Positions 25,501 through 34,061 of a stretch of DNA of 64,000 bases are shown here, piece by piece. Each line of letters begins with the position of its first letter. Position 1 is the first letter of the stretch. The translations under genes were made by a program, and so were the position numbers. The stretch is from Nisaea sp. (lineage in GTDB: Bacteria > Pseudomonadota > Alphaproteobacteria > Thalassobaculales > Thalassobaculaceae), in the NCBI RefSeq assembly GCF_017640745.1, contig NZ_JAEPQA010000020.1, positions 24,588 through 88,587 of the forward strand, read 5' to 3'. The notes beneath the pieces are model-generated. The model made no database searches. It had not been told where the DNA came from and saw only the letters and a list, made by a program, of their open reading frames with translations.

Positions 25501-25934
25501 CAGATGACGACCGCCAGGCACAATCTGGCATTCTGGAGCAGCGGCAGAACGGTCGCGTCGCGGAGATCGTCAGTCTGGATTTCGTAGCGCCGTGCACCAT
25601 CCTCTTTTCCGAGGATGTCTTGCTCGATAATACGAGCGAGGGCGGCCGCGGCGCCGGAACAAACCTCCGATCCCTGGCGGATCATTTCGATTCCGTCCTC
25701 GGCAAGCTGAAATACGGCGCAGTGCGGACCGGAGAGTCCGGGCTCGCTCGCGATCCACTGCTCGACGGCAAGGCGGTCCGGGCATCGGGCGAGCGGGTAA
25801 TAGGCGGCAAGGGCGCTCAGCGCGACCGACGGGATCTCCTCGGCGAAATCCGTTTCTCGCCACCTTACGGGAGGAGAATCATTATCAACGAGCCGCAATT
25901 GATGCATTCCCTGGAGACCTAACGTATCAGTCAT
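25500..25934 (-). CDS. hypothetical protein, possibly PAS-like, coupled to the downstream gene
   Basis: A 144-residue product. The start is unsure: ATGs at 25934 and 25907 are both in frame and neither has a strong ribosome site. The C-terminal half ends RRYEIQTDDLRDATVLPLLQNARLCLAVVI, which has the rhythm of terminal PAS strands, but the usual PAS_5 motifs are absent. The stop overlaps the start of the PAS_5-like gene that follows. No named family was recognised. It probably works with its neighbour. Confidence 0.55.
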   Translation of the reverse strand: MTDTLGLQGMHQLRLVDNDSPPVRWRETDFAEEIPSVALSALAAYYPLARCPDRLAVEQWIASEPGLSGPHCAVFQLAEDGIEMIRQGSEVCSGAAAALARIIEQDILGKEDGARRYEIQTDDLRDATVLPLLQNARLCLAVVI

Positions 25935-26112
25935 TGGTTGCTGATTTTTGCCTACTTTATGGTGACTGATGATGTCCTGTCCAGCTTCATCGGACCGTTT
26001 CCTGCTGTCGTGCAGCAATATAAAGAGATGCAAACCGCCGAGGGGGCGGCGGCCGACCTGTCCAGATGGGTGAATTGGGCGTAACGATATGATGCTGCTA
26101 TGGTTCTTTCGT

Positions 26113-26928
26113 TCAGAACCCGGCATCGCCTTCCCAATATTTATCGTTCAGAATCTTCATCAGCTTGTCGTGGCTATTTTCGAGACAGCCGCGAAGCCGC
26201 ATCCTGTAGCCCTGGTCCGCATAGGCCCGGCAGCGGTCATAGGCTTGCCGCGCCTCGCCAAGCCCTTCAGGTGAAAAGGTTTTCAGGCTGGCAGGGCTGG
26301 CCGCCCGGCCCCAGGTACCGTCCCGCACCGCCTTGGTTTCGTATCCGTCGGCGGGCAGCAGATTGATCATGCGCGAGAGCATGGCGCTCGCGTCCGCGCG
26401 GGGCGACCCGCTCTCGAAATAGCGTTCGGCAAGGAGGCGCTTGTCACCGGTGGCGGCATCAAGATCCTCGGCACTCGGGCGGGCGGCGACGGCCGGTTCC
26501 GAGCGCGGCAGCAGGGAGACCCGGCGCGGCACGCTGAGCGACACGGATTTCGCATCGAGCGAGACCAGCCGGCGCGCGTCCATCGAAATCCGCACCGAGG
26601 TATAGGCACCGGTGCTCTCGAAATGGAGCAGGCCGGCGGCGGAGAATTCGGCCGTGCTGCCGTCGTTCTTCTCGACCACCATGGTGATGTCGCCTTCTCC
26701 GGCGGCATCGTAGACATGGCCTTTGCTCGGCTTCGGGCGTTGTTCCTGGAGGCAGAAGGCGGAGAAGAAACCGGTGCAACTGCCGTCCGCGCAGTCGAGC
26801 GGAACCGGCAGCTTGGTGGCGACGAGCCCGAGCACCTGCGGCAGCTCGGCCGGTTGCCCGGCCGCGCCCGCGGCACCGGCGCCGCTCATGGCAAAGAACA
26901 GGGTAAGGGTCGCGATTTTCCTCAGCAT
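26113..26928 (-). CDS. exported protein of unknown function
   Basis: A 271-residue product with a clear signal peptide (MLRKIATLTLFFAMSGAGAAGAAG). Four cysteines are seen in the mature part, in DCADGSC and FCLQ near the N-terminus and two (DRCRAYA and RGCLENS) near the C-terminus, suggesting periplasmic disulfides. The first half is beta-rich (GDITMVVEKNDGSTAEF, TSVRISMDARRLVSL) and the last 60 residues are helical. No catalytic motif was recognised. It is the first gene of a minus-strand group, with about 180 bases before the two PAS-like genes. Confidence 0.7.
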   Translation of the reverse strand: MLRKIATLTLFFAMSGAGAAGAAGQPAELPQVLGLVATKLPVPLDCADGSCTGFFSAFCLQEQRPKPSKGHVYDAAGEGDITMVVEKNDGSTAEFSAAGLLHFESTGAYTSVRISMDARRLVSLDAKSVSLSVPRRVSLLPRSEPAVAARPSAEDLDAATGDKRLLAERYFESGSPRADASAMLSRMINLLPADGYETKAVRDGTWGRAASPASLKTFSPEGLGEARQAYDRCRAYADQGYRMRLRGCLENSHDKLMKILNDKYWEGDAGF

Positions 26929-27318
26929 GGGACGTTCCCTCCGGTTCGAGCCGGTACGTCCGGACTGACAAGGCCCGGAACTCCGGCCTTACGCTTTCGA
27001 ACAGCGTCTCACTCTTCCGGGGCGGATACAACTTCGTTTGCAGGATCTCTCGGCAAGGTGAAGATCGAAAAAGATGCGGGCCCGTCGGCGGGAGCCGGCG
27101 AGCCCGTCAGTGGGCGGGGAGGGGGAAATCGTCTTGTCGGTTGAACCTTTCGTAGGTTTGAGCCGATGAGCCTTTATCTCCCGGATCGCGTTATTCGGGC
27201 GTTAGCCTCTGAAATAACGCGCTGGCCAGAGCGCGACATTTCATGACGCACATTAGAAAATGGGCGTGCCGTTTCGTGATCATATCGGCTGAAACAGCTG
27301 TCTTTTGGAGGATGCGAG
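26929..27318. other. 390-bp intergenic region upstream of the MttB-family gene
   Basis: No gene was found here. It separates the divergent exported-protein gene and the methyltransferase gene, so it must hold both promoters. It contains a G-rich stretch (27100-27130), a perfect 9-bp inverted repeat (27187-27221) and a GGAGG ribosome site at 27307-27311, seven bases before the ATG at 27319. Confidence 0.6.
27187..27221. promoter_or_regulatory. perfect 9-bp inverted repeat in the mttB-like leader
   Basis: Arms CGCGTTATT (27187-27195) and AATAACGCG (27213-27221) are exact inverted repeats with a 17-base loop, about 100 bases before the methyltransferase start. No T-run follows, so a terminator is unlikely. 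An operator for a dimeric regulator is the simplest reading. Confidence 0.45.
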
Positions 27319-28914
27319 ATGGCCGCCGACGCCCGGGATCTCGAAACGACTGAAACTGACGCCCCATCTGCCGAAGGACGCGGACGCCGGAGCCGCGGCG
27401 GAGGCGGCGGACGTGAGGCGCGGCGGGCCCTGCGTGCGAGACCGAGCCAGCTGCAGGCGCCTTACATCACGCGCAACGTCCCGGTCTACGAGATCCTGAG
27501 CGAGGAAGCGCTGGAGATCATCGAGGCCAATGCCGACACCATCATGGAAGAGATCGGCATCGAGTTTCAGGACGACGAGGAGGCGCTCGCCCTCTGGCGC
27601 GAGGCCGGCGCGGATGTCCAGGGCACCCGCGTCCATATCCCGCGCGGCCTGGCTCGCAAGCTCATCGAAACCGCACCCGCGACTTTCACCCAGCATGCCC
27701 GCAACCCGGCGCGCTCGGTCGAGATCGGCGGCAAGAACACGATCTTCGCGCCGGTCTACGGCCCGCCCTTCGTCAGCGACGTCGATGGCGGCCGGCGCTA
27801 TGCGACGATCGAGGATTTCCAGAACTTCGTGAAACTGACCTACATGCTGCCCTCGCTGCACCATAGCGGCGGCACGGTCTGCGAGCCGGTCGACCTGCCT
27901 GTGAACAAGCGGCATTTCGACATGGTCTACGCGCACATGAAATACAGCGACAAGCCGTTCATGGGCTCGGTTACGCATCCGGAGCGGGCGCAGGACACGG
28001 TCGACATGGCGAAGATCCTGTTCGGCGCCGAATTCGTCGAGAACAACACGGTCTGCACGAGCCTGATCAACGCCAATTCGCCGATGGTCTGGGACGGCAC
28101 CATGCTGGGCGCGCTCAAGACCTATGCCCGCAACAACCAGGCCTGCATCACCACTCCCTTCATCCTCGCGGGCGCGATGTCCCCGGTGACGGTCGCGGGC
28201 ACGCTCGCCCAGACCCTGGCCGAGGCGATGGCGGGCATGGCCTTCACCCAGTTGATCCGGCCCGGCGCACCGGTGATCTTCGGCTCCTTCGCGAGCTCGA
28301 TCTCCATGCAGTCCGGCGCGCCGACCTTCGGTACTCCGGAGCCGGCCATGGTGCTCTATGGCTGCGCCCAGCTCGCCCGGCGTCTCGGCGTGCCGTTCCG
28401 CTCCGGCGGGTCGCTCTGCGGCTCCAAGGTGCCGGACGCGCAGGCGGCCTACGAGTCCGCCCAGACCCTGAACCCGACGGTGATGGGCGGGGTCAATTTC
28501 GTGCTGCATGCGGCGGGCTGGCTGGAGGGCGGACTCGTCGCCTCCTACGAGAAGCTGCTGATGGATGCCGACCAGCTCGCCATGATGCCGACCCTGCTCG
28601 GCGGCGTCGACATGACCGAGAACGGCCAGGCGATGAGCGCGATCCGCGAGGTCGGCCCCGGCAAGCACTTCCTCGGCTGCGCCCATACCCAGGCCAATTT
28701 CGAGAATGCCTTCTTCCGCTCGAAGGTCGCCGACAACAACACCTACGAGCAATGGGCCGCCGAGGGCTCCCGCGACGCCTACCAGCGCATGGGCGACCGG
28801 GTGAAGACCATGCTGGCGGAATACCAGGCGCCGGAGATCGATCCGGCGGTGGACGAGGCGCTGAACGAGTTCATGGCGAAGCGCAAGGCGAGCTTCCCGG
28901 ATTCGAACGTGTGA
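27319..28914 (+). CDS. trimethylamine methyltransferase (MttB) family protein
   Basis: A 531-residue protein of the MttB superfamily. It has an arginine/glycine-rich N-terminal extension (about residues 18-45) and then a TIM-barrel-type body: VYEILSEEALEIIEANADTI, FAPVYGPPFVSDVDGG, HHSGGTVCEP and the C-terminal GPGKHFLGCAHTQANF. There is no in-frame TAG, so this is a non-pyrrolysine member. Characterised non-pyrrolysine members such as MtgB demethylate glycine betaine or other quaternary amines and methylate a corrinoid protein. No corrinoid protein or activation protein gene is seen nearby. The substrate is likely a methylated quaternary amine, but this is inferred. Confidence 0.88.
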   Translation: MAADARDLETTETDAPSAEGRGRRSRGGGGGREARRALRARPSQLQAPYITRNVPVYEILSEEALEIIEANADTIMEEIGIEFQDDEEALALWREAGADVQGTRVHIPRGLARKLIETAPATFTQHARNPARSVEIGGKNTIFAPVYGPPFVSDVDGGRRYATIEDFQNFVKLTYMLPSLHHSGGTVCEPVDLPVNKRHFDMVYAHMKYSDKPFMGSVTHPERAQDTVDMAKILFGAEFVENNTVCTSLINANSPMVWDGTMLGALKTYARNNQACITTPFILAGAMSPVTVAGTLAQTLAEAMAGMAFTQLIRPGAPVIFGSFASSISMQSGAPTFGTPEPAMVLYGCAQLARRLGVPFRSGGSLCGSKVPDAQAAYESAQTLNPTVMGGVNFVLHAAGWLEGGLVASYEKLLMDADQLAMMPTLLGGVDMTENGQAMSAIREVGPGKHFLGCAHTQANFENAFFRSKVADNNTYEQWAAEGSRDAYQRMGDRVKTMLAEYQAPEIDPAVDEALNEFMAKRKASFPDSNV

Positions 28915-28938
28915 TTTGAGCGAGGGCGGCGCGGCGGT

Positions 28939-30066
28939 TCACCAGCCGTTGCGTCGCTCCCACCTCGCGACGATCTTGTCGGAACCTTCCTCGAACACTT
29001 CATAGCCCTCATAGGCGGCGACGGTCATGCAGACATGGTTCGGCAGGACGCGGACCTTCGCGCCGATCGGCAGCCTGTCGTAGAGCGCCGGATCCGCGAC
29101 CGCGACCTCGCCATGTTCCTGGTGCGTGCCGCGGATGGTGAGGCCGTCGAGCGGGGTTCCCGTTTCAAGATCCGCAAGGAGTCCGAAACCCATGTCGCCG
29201 GCCCCGCCCAGCGCCTGGGTCGAGCGGTCCTTGGAGAGCGCGATGCCGCCCGCATCCAGCATCAGCGTGCCGCGCGCCCGGTTGTGCGAGATCACGCTGG
29301 CGACGACGGAGGCGGCGATGTCCCCAATCCCGTGGCTGCCGATCCCTGCCTGGAACAGGTCCCCCAGCGTGTAGACGCCTGGCCGCATCTCGGTGACGCC
29401 CTCCAGATGCTCCGCATAGAGCGCGGTCGGGGTCGAGCCGACGCTGACAATGGGGCAGGCGATGCCCTCGGCGCGGATCGCTTCCGCCGCCGCGACCGCG
29501 GCGTCCCGTTCCGTCGCCGCGACGGCGCGCATGTCGTCCGGCGTGCGGCCGCGATAGGAATGGCCGGCATGGGTCATCACACCGGCAAGCGTCGAACGCT
29601 CCGCATCGGCAAGAATGAGGGCGATTTCCAGCAGACGGGCCCTGTCATGGTCGACGCCGGTACGGTGCTCGCCGCAGTCGATCTCGATCATCACCTTGTG
29701 GTGTCCCGGATGGGCCGCGATGGCCTCGGCGACTTCGGGGCTGTCGATCAGGATCTTCAGGTCCGCGCCTTTCGCCGTCAGGGCCGCCGCGCGGTCGAGC
29801 TTCGAAGGCGGGATGCAGACCGCGTAGAGAATGTCCGGAAAGCCGTGTTCGAAGAGATATTCCGCCTCGGCCAGCGTTGAGACCGTGACGCCGCCGGGCT
29901 GGCCCGCCGTCGCAAGTTTGGCGATCTCCGCCGATTTGCCGGTCTTCATGTGCGGGCGGAGCGCCACGCCGAGCTCACTGGCGCGTGCGGACATGCGGGA
30001 ACAGTTCCGCTCCAGTCGCGTTTTGTCGAGGATCAGGCAGGGGGTCTGGAGGTCGGAGAGTTTCAT
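28939..30066 (-). CDS. D-serine dehydratase / D-threonine aldolase-like PLP enzyme (DSD1 family)
   Basis: A 375-residue fold-III PLP enzyme. The PLP lysine is K41 in LRPHMKTGKS, near the N-terminus as in alanine racemase-like proteins. The C-terminal metal site reads PNHVC (H344 and C346). A His-x-Cys pair is found in eukaryotic-type D-serine dehydratases, whereas D-threonine aldolases use His-x-Asp, so a dehydratase-like activity is favoured. A D-3-hydroxyaspartate or D-threonine aldolase that makes glycine remains possible and would suit the one-carbon context. It is convergent with the MttB-like gene, 24 bases apart. Confidence 0.83.
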   Translation of the reverse strand: MKLSDLQTPCLILDKTRLERNCSRMSARASELGVALRPHMKTGKSAEIAKLATAGQPGGVTVSTLAEAEYLFEHGFPDILYAVCIPPSKLDRAAALTAKGADLKILIDSPEVAEAIAAHPGHHKVMIEIDCGEHRTGVDHDRARLLEIALILADAERSTLAGVMTHAGHSYRGRTPDDMRAVAATERDAAVAAAEAIRAEGIACPIVSVGSTPTALYAEHLEGVTEMRPGVYTLGDLFQAGIGSHGIGDIAASVVASVISHNRARGTLMLDAGGIALSKDRSTQALGGAGDMGFGLLADLETGTPLDGLTIRGTHQEHGEVAVADPALYDRLPIGAKVRVLPNHVCMTVAAYEGYEVFEEGSDKIVARWERRNGW

Positions 30067-30218
30067 GCGCGCGGGCTCTTGGCTGGAAGATCGTAGGAAC
30101 GGGCGCAGCCTAGAGCGGGTCTCTGTCAGGGGACAAGTGCCGGTGCTTCAGCGCACCCATGTCCCCGCGCGCCGATGCCCGCTAGAGTGACGCGCGAACG
30201 GGACGGGATATTTGCCGC

Positions 30219-30998
30219 ATGGCCGAGAGCAAGCTGAAGAAGACGCTGGATCTGCTTTATACCGGGCGCAGCCGGAACGCGGCGCTGTTCCGCTATGCGC
30301 TGATCGTGTTCGACATCTTCACGATCGGATTCTTCATCGTCACCATCCCGCTGACGCCGACCCGCGAAATCTTCCTGGTGGACGCCATCATCGGCCTGCT
30401 GATCCTTTGCGACTTCCTCGCCCGCTTCTGGATCGCGCCGGACCGGCCGCGGATGCTGCGGCAGGTCTACACGATCGCCGATATCTTCGTGATCCTCTCG
30501 CTCGTGCTGGCACCGGTCTTCAGCCAAAACCTCGTGTTCCTGAGAGTCCTCCGCGCGCTCCGGCTGCTGCATTCCTATCACGTGCTCCGGGATCTGCGTT
30601 CCGAGACACCCTTCTTCCGCCGGAATGAGGAGGTGATCCTGAGCGCGGTCAATCTCGGCGTCTTCGTCTTCTTCGTGACCTCGCTCGTCTTCGTCATGCA
30701 GTTCGGCGACAATCCGGGGATCGAGGATTTCATCGCCGCGCTCTATTTCACGGTCTCCGCGCTGACCACGACGGGCTTCGGCGACATCGTCCTGACCGGA
30801 ACGGCGGGGCGGGTGCTCGCCGTCGTCATCATGGTCGTCGGCGTCGCGCTCTTCCTGCGGCTGGCGCAGGCCGTTTTCCGGCCGCAGAAGGTGTCCTACA
30901 CCTGCCCCTCGTGCGGTCTCAGCCGGCACGAGGAGGACGCCGTTCACTGCAAGCATTGCGGCGAGCCGCTGAAGATCGAGACAGAGGGGCTCGACTGA
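30219..30998 (+). CDS. voltage-sensor-type potassium channel with C-terminal zinc ribbon
   Basis: A 259-residue ion channel of the six-helix type. Hydrophobic segments S1-S4 occupy roughly residues 25-125, with an arginine-bearing S4 (FLRVLRALRLLHSYHVLRDL, residues about 107-126). The pore loop has the selectivity filter TTTGFGD at 183-189, close to the canonical TVGYGD. The C-terminus is unusual: after the last helix there is YTCPSCG and HCKHCG (C229, C232, C244, C247), a four-cysteine zinc ribbon of about 25 residues. This could sense metal or redox state or bind another protein. It stands alone between divergent neighbours. Confidence 0.88.
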   Translation: MAESKLKKTLDLLYTGRSRNAALFRYALIVFDIFTIGFFIVTIPLTPTREIFLVDAIIGLLILCDFLARFWIAPDRPRMLRQVYTIADIFVILSLVLAPVFSQNLVFLRVLRALRLLHSYHVLRDLRSETPFFRRNEEVILSAVNLGVFVFFVTSLVFVMQFGDNPGIEDFIAALYFTVSALTTTGFGDIVLTGTAGRVLAVVIMVVGVALFLRLAQAVFRPQKVSYTCPSCGLSRHEEDAVHCKHCGEPLKIETEGLD

Positions 30999-31004
30999 TC
31001 CCGG

Positions 31005-31379
31005 TCAGGCGGCCGCCTCTGCGGCCTGTTTCCTCGCCTTCAGCTTGTGCCCGACCGCGACGATGGCGTTGATCGCCGGGACCAGTTCCTCGCCGAGATC
31101 GGTCAGCGCATATTCGACCGAAGGCGGTGAGGTCGGCTTCACCGTCCGGGCGATGACGCCGAACTCCTGAAGCTCCTTCAGGCGCTGGGTCAGCATTTTC
31201 GCCGACACCCCGGGAATGTCCGCCTTCAGTTCGCTGAAACGGCGCGGGGACGCGCTCAGATACCAGATGATGTTCGGCGCCCAGGTGCCGCCGATGACGC
31301 TGAGACAGGTGCTGAGCGGGCATCCGTCCGGTGGAGGCGCCACCTTGTTCTTCCGCATTTTCAAAGCCATGGGGCTCAC
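31005..31379 (-). CDS. HxlR-family transcriptional regulator
   Basis: A 124-residue winged-helix protein. The family's N-terminal cysteine block GCPLSTCLSVIGGTW is present, followed by FSELKADIPGVSAKMLTQRLKELQEFGVI, the recognition helix and wing. An internal ATG at 31370 could also be used. HxlR regulators often sense electrophiles through the N-terminal cysteine. It is divergent from the nitronate monooxygenase gene, with an inverted repeat between, and probably regulates it. Confidence 0.9.
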   Translation of the reverse strand: MSPMALKMRKNKVAPPPDGCPLSTCLSVIGGTWAPNIIWYLSASPRRFSELKADIPGVSAKMLTQRLKELQEFGVIARTVKPTSPPSVEYALTDLGEELVPAINAIVAVGHKLKARKQAAEAAA

Positions 31380-31392
31380 CTCCCGGTGTGCT

Positions 31393-31410
31393 GGTTACCT
31401 CGCCGTAACC
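31393..31410. promoter_or_regulatory. candidate HxlR operator
   Basis: GGTTACctcgccGTAACC is a perfect 6-bp inverted repeat with a 6-base centre, immediately upstream of the hxlR-type start and about 90 bases before the nitronate monooxygenase start. Another GGTTAC half-site lies at 31420-31425. Such short spaced palindromes are typical of HxlR/MarR-size winged-helix dimers. Confidence 0.6.
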
Positions 31411-31501
31411 CGATAATAAGGTTACAAAAAGAAACCTGGTTTACAAGGGTAATCGTGGACCCTAGGTCTGGGAACGTCAATGCAGCAACGGGGAGTACCC
31501 G

Positions 31502-32578
31502 ATGACGTTTACCACCGACGCGGCGGCCAGGCTCGGCATCTGCCATCCGATCATCCAGGGGCCGTTCGGCGGCGGCCTCTCGACCGTCGAACTGGCGGCC
31601 AAGGTCTCCAATGCCGGAGGGCTCGGCTCCTACGGCGCCCATGTGACGGCGCCGGAGGATCTCGCCGATCTCACCCGCCGCCTCTCGGACGCGACGGACG
31701 CGCCCTTCGCGCTCAATCTCTGGGTCTCCGACCACGATCCGGGCGGCGAGCATCCGAACGCGGCCCAGTTCGAGCGCTACTATCCGATCTTCGCGCCCTA
31801 TTACGAGGAACTCGGGCTGCCTGCGCCGGCCCTGCCGGAGCGCTTCCACCACCGCTTCGAGGATCAGGTCGAGGCGCTGCTGGAAGCGCGTCCGCCGGTT
31901 TTCAGCTTCGTCTTCGGTATCCCCGAGAGAAAGATCCTCGAGGAGTGCCGGCGGCTGGGCATCGTGACAATCGGCGCCGCCACGACGCTGGCCGAGGCCG
32001 AGGCTCTGGATGCATCCGGTGTCGATCTTATCGTTGCCACGGGGCTCGAGGCGGGCGGACACCGGGTGTCCTTCCTTGCTCCGGCGGAGGAAAGCCTTAC
32101 CGGAACCTTCTCTCTGGTGCAGATCGCGGCCACGCATGTGAAGGCGCCGGTGATTGCCGCAGGCGGCATCGTCGACGGGCGGGGCGTGCGTGCGTCGCTC
32201 GCGCTCGGCGCCGGGGCTGCGCAGCTCGGGACCGCCTTCCTCGCCTGTGCCGAATCCGGAACCAGCGAGGCGCACCGCGACCTGCTTTTCTCGGAGGCGG
32301 CCCGCGATACCAAGCTGACCCGGTCCTATACCGGACGGCTTGCGCGCGGGATCCGCAACCGCTGGATCCAGGAGATGGAAGTGCAAGGCAAAGAATTGCC
32401 GCCGTTCCCGGTTCAGAGCTGGTTCTTCGGCGCGATCAAGGCCGCTGCTCTGAAAGAGGGACGCGACGACCTGCTCTCGCTCTATGCAGGCCAGTCTGCG
32501 CCGAACCTCAAGCACCGTTCCGCGAGCGCACTGATGGACGAACTGATCGCCGATCTCGCAACCGCCCGCGCCGCCTAA
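31502..32578 (+). CDS. nitronate monooxygenase (2-nitropropane dioxygenase family)
   Basis: A 358-residue FMN enzyme. It opens with LGICHPIIQGPFGGG and SNAGGLGSYG, the NMO signature for the flavin phosphate site, and has VATGLEAGGHRV and IAAGGIVDGRGVRASLALGAGAAQLGTAF (seen as two adjoining pieces). The family oxidises nitronates such as propionate-3-nitronate and alkyl nitronates. It is divergent from a HxlR regulator and is followed by a glutathione S-transferase gene, suggesting a small detoxification unit. The natural substrate is not known. Confidence 0.9.
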   Translation: MTFTTDAAARLGICHPIIQGPFGGGLSTVELAAKVSNAGGLGSYGAHVTAPEDLADLTRRLSDATDAPFALNLWVSDHDPGGEHPNAAQFERYYPIFAPYYEELGLPAPALPERFHHRFEDQVEALLEARPPVFSFVFGIPERKILEECRRLGIVTIGAATTLAEAEALDASGVDLIVATGLEAGGHRVSFLAPAEESLTGTFSLVQIAATHVKAPVIAAGGIVDGRGVRASLALGAGAAQLGTAFLACAESGTSEAHRDLLFSEAARDTKLTRSYTGRLARGIRNRWIQEMEVQGKELPPFPVQSWFFGAIKAAALKEGRDDLLSLYAGQSAPNLKHRSASALMDELIADLATARAA

Positions 32579-32642
32579 GCGGCTCCGGGCCATTCACCCG
32601 GCGGGTTTGCCGCCGGATCCACCCTGTCAGAGGAGGACAGAC

Positions 32643-33263
32643 ATGAAGCTCTATTACATTCCGGGAGCCTGCTCCCTTGCCCCGCACATCGTTCTGCACG
32701 AACTCGGTGCCGCTTTTACGACGGAGCGGGTCGACAGCAAGACCCACAAGACCGAAACCGGTGCCGACTACTACACGGTGCACAGCAAGGGCTATGTTCC
32801 GGCCTTGACGCTCGATGGCGGCGAAACCCTGACCGAAGGTCCGGCGATCGTGCAGTATCTCGCAGACAATTCCGGCCGGAAGGATCTCTCGCCGGCTTTG
32901 GGCAGTATCGAGCGGGCGCGCCTGCAGGCGCATCTGAATTTCGTCGGCACCGAGCTGCACAAGGCCTTCAGCCCGCTCTTCAAGCCGGACGCGACCGAGG
33001 ACGAGAAGAACGCGGCGCGCAAGAAGGTCAATCTTCGCCTTGATGACGTGGAAAAGGAGCTGTCCGACGGACGTCAGTTCTTCCTCGGCGACGCCTTTTC
33101 CGTCGCAGATCCCTATCTCTTCACAGTGGCCAACTGGGCGAACTTCACCGGGCTCGGTCTCGGCGAGCGACCGAACCTGAAGGCCTATGTCGCACGTATG
33201 GCCGAGCGTCCGTCGGTGAGGGCGGCGATGAAGGCCGAGGGGCTGCTGAAAGACGCCGCTTGA
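32643..33263 (+). CDS. glutathione S-transferase (beta-like)
   Basis: A 206-residue protein with the thioredoxin-fold N-terminal domain (MKLYYIPGACSLAPHIVLHELG) and C-terminal helical domain. The cysteine at residue 10 in GACSLAPH is the catalytic or mixed-disulfide cysteine of beta-class bacterial GSTs. EGPAIVQYLAD marks the glutathione site. A strong GAGGAGGA ribosome site precedes the ATG at 32643. It lies 64 bases after the nitronate monooxygenase gene and probably belongs to the same unit. Its stop abuts the stop of the convergent phosphoesterase gene with no gap. Confidence 0.93.
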   Translation: MKLYYIPGACSLAPHIVLHELGAAFTTERVDSKTHKTETGADYYTVHSKGYVPALTLDGGETLTEGPAIVQYLADNSGRKDLSPALGSIERARLQAHLNFVGTELHKAFSPLFKPDATEDEKNAARKKVNLRLDDVEKELSDGRQFFLGDAFSVADPYLFTVANWANFTGLGLGERPNLKAYVARMAERPSVRAAMKAEGLLKDAA

Positions 33264-34034
33264 TCAGGCGGCGGTAATCGACGCGAAGGTCTCGTTGCTG
33301 ATCCATCCGGTGGCGAGACCTTCGGCCCAGGACGGGGCGGCACGGTCCATGGCGAGCCGGGCCATTTCCAGATTGTCGTAGGGCACCTGGCGGTGGGTGA
33401 CGGACCAGCCGGCGGCGCGTTTTTCGAGGATCGCGTAACAGGCGTTCGGGTGGCCGGCCTGTACTTTGTGAGGGGTCGGTTCGATGTCGATATAGGCCGG
33501 GCAGCCGACCGAGCCCGGATTGACGATCAGGCGCCCGTCCGCCAGCGCCACGGTGCGCGCGAGATGGGTGTGGGCGCAGAGGATCAGCTTCTGCGGAATG
33601 TCCTGGGCTTTCGCTTCGATATCCTTCAGCGCCGCGCTCCGCACCCTTCCGTCAGGGGTGACCTGCTCCAGCCAGTAGGTGTTGTCGTCCTCGGGCGTGC
33701 CGTGACAGAGGAAGATCTCGTCGCGCCAGACCATCGTCGCCGACAGCGTCCGGATCCAGTCGAGCGTCTCGGAGGCCAGCTGATCGTGCGCGATCTTGTC
33801 GGACCGCCCCATCTCTTCCGGGGCCTCTTCGATCAGCCAGCGATCGTGGTTGCCGCGGATCGAGACGGCATTGATGCCGCGCAGGAGTTCCGCCGTTCCC
33901 TCGGCATCAAGCGGAGAGCTGAAAAAATCGCCGAGATTGACGATATCGGTGATGCCTTCGTTCTCGATGTCTTCGAGGACGGCCTGAAGGGCGAGGCTGT
34001 TGCCGTGAATGTCGGCGATAGCGGCGAATTTCAT
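33264..34034 (-). CDS. metallophosphoesterase family protein (YfcE-like)
   Basis: A 256-residue calcineurin-like phosphoesterase. Metal ligands are in DIHGN (D8, H10), GDFF, GNHD and CAHTH. The short, single-domain layout with CHGTPED and VNPGSVGCP follows bacterial YfcE-type phosphodiesterases. It lies directly downstream of soxG on the same strand with 27 bases between, so it may be co-transcribed with the sarcosine oxidase genes. Its substrate is unknown. Confidence 0.9.
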   Translation of the reverse strand: MKFAAIADIHGNSLALQAVLEDIENEGITDIVNLGDFFSSPLDAEGTAELLRGINAVSIRGNHDRWLIEEAPEEMGRSDKIAHDQLASETLDWIRTLSATMVWRDEIFLCHGTPEDDNTYWLEQVTPDGRVRSAALKDIEAKAQDIPQKLILCAHTHLARTVALADGRLIVNPGSVGCPAYIDIEPTPHKVQAGHPNACYAILEKRAAGWSVTHRQVPYDNLEMARLAMDRAAPSWAEGLATGWISNETFASITAA

Positions 34035-34061
34035 GGCCCGATTGTATCGCCCTTCAGGGGC

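Noticed and set aside
27280..28752. Minus-strand open frame of 490 codons opposite the MttB-family gene
   Set aside because: Antisense shadow; the plus-strand protein has all family motifs and a strong ribosome site.
27319..28914. Pyrrolysine-type MttB
   Set aside because: The frame is continuous with no internal TAG, and no pyrrolysine genes are present.
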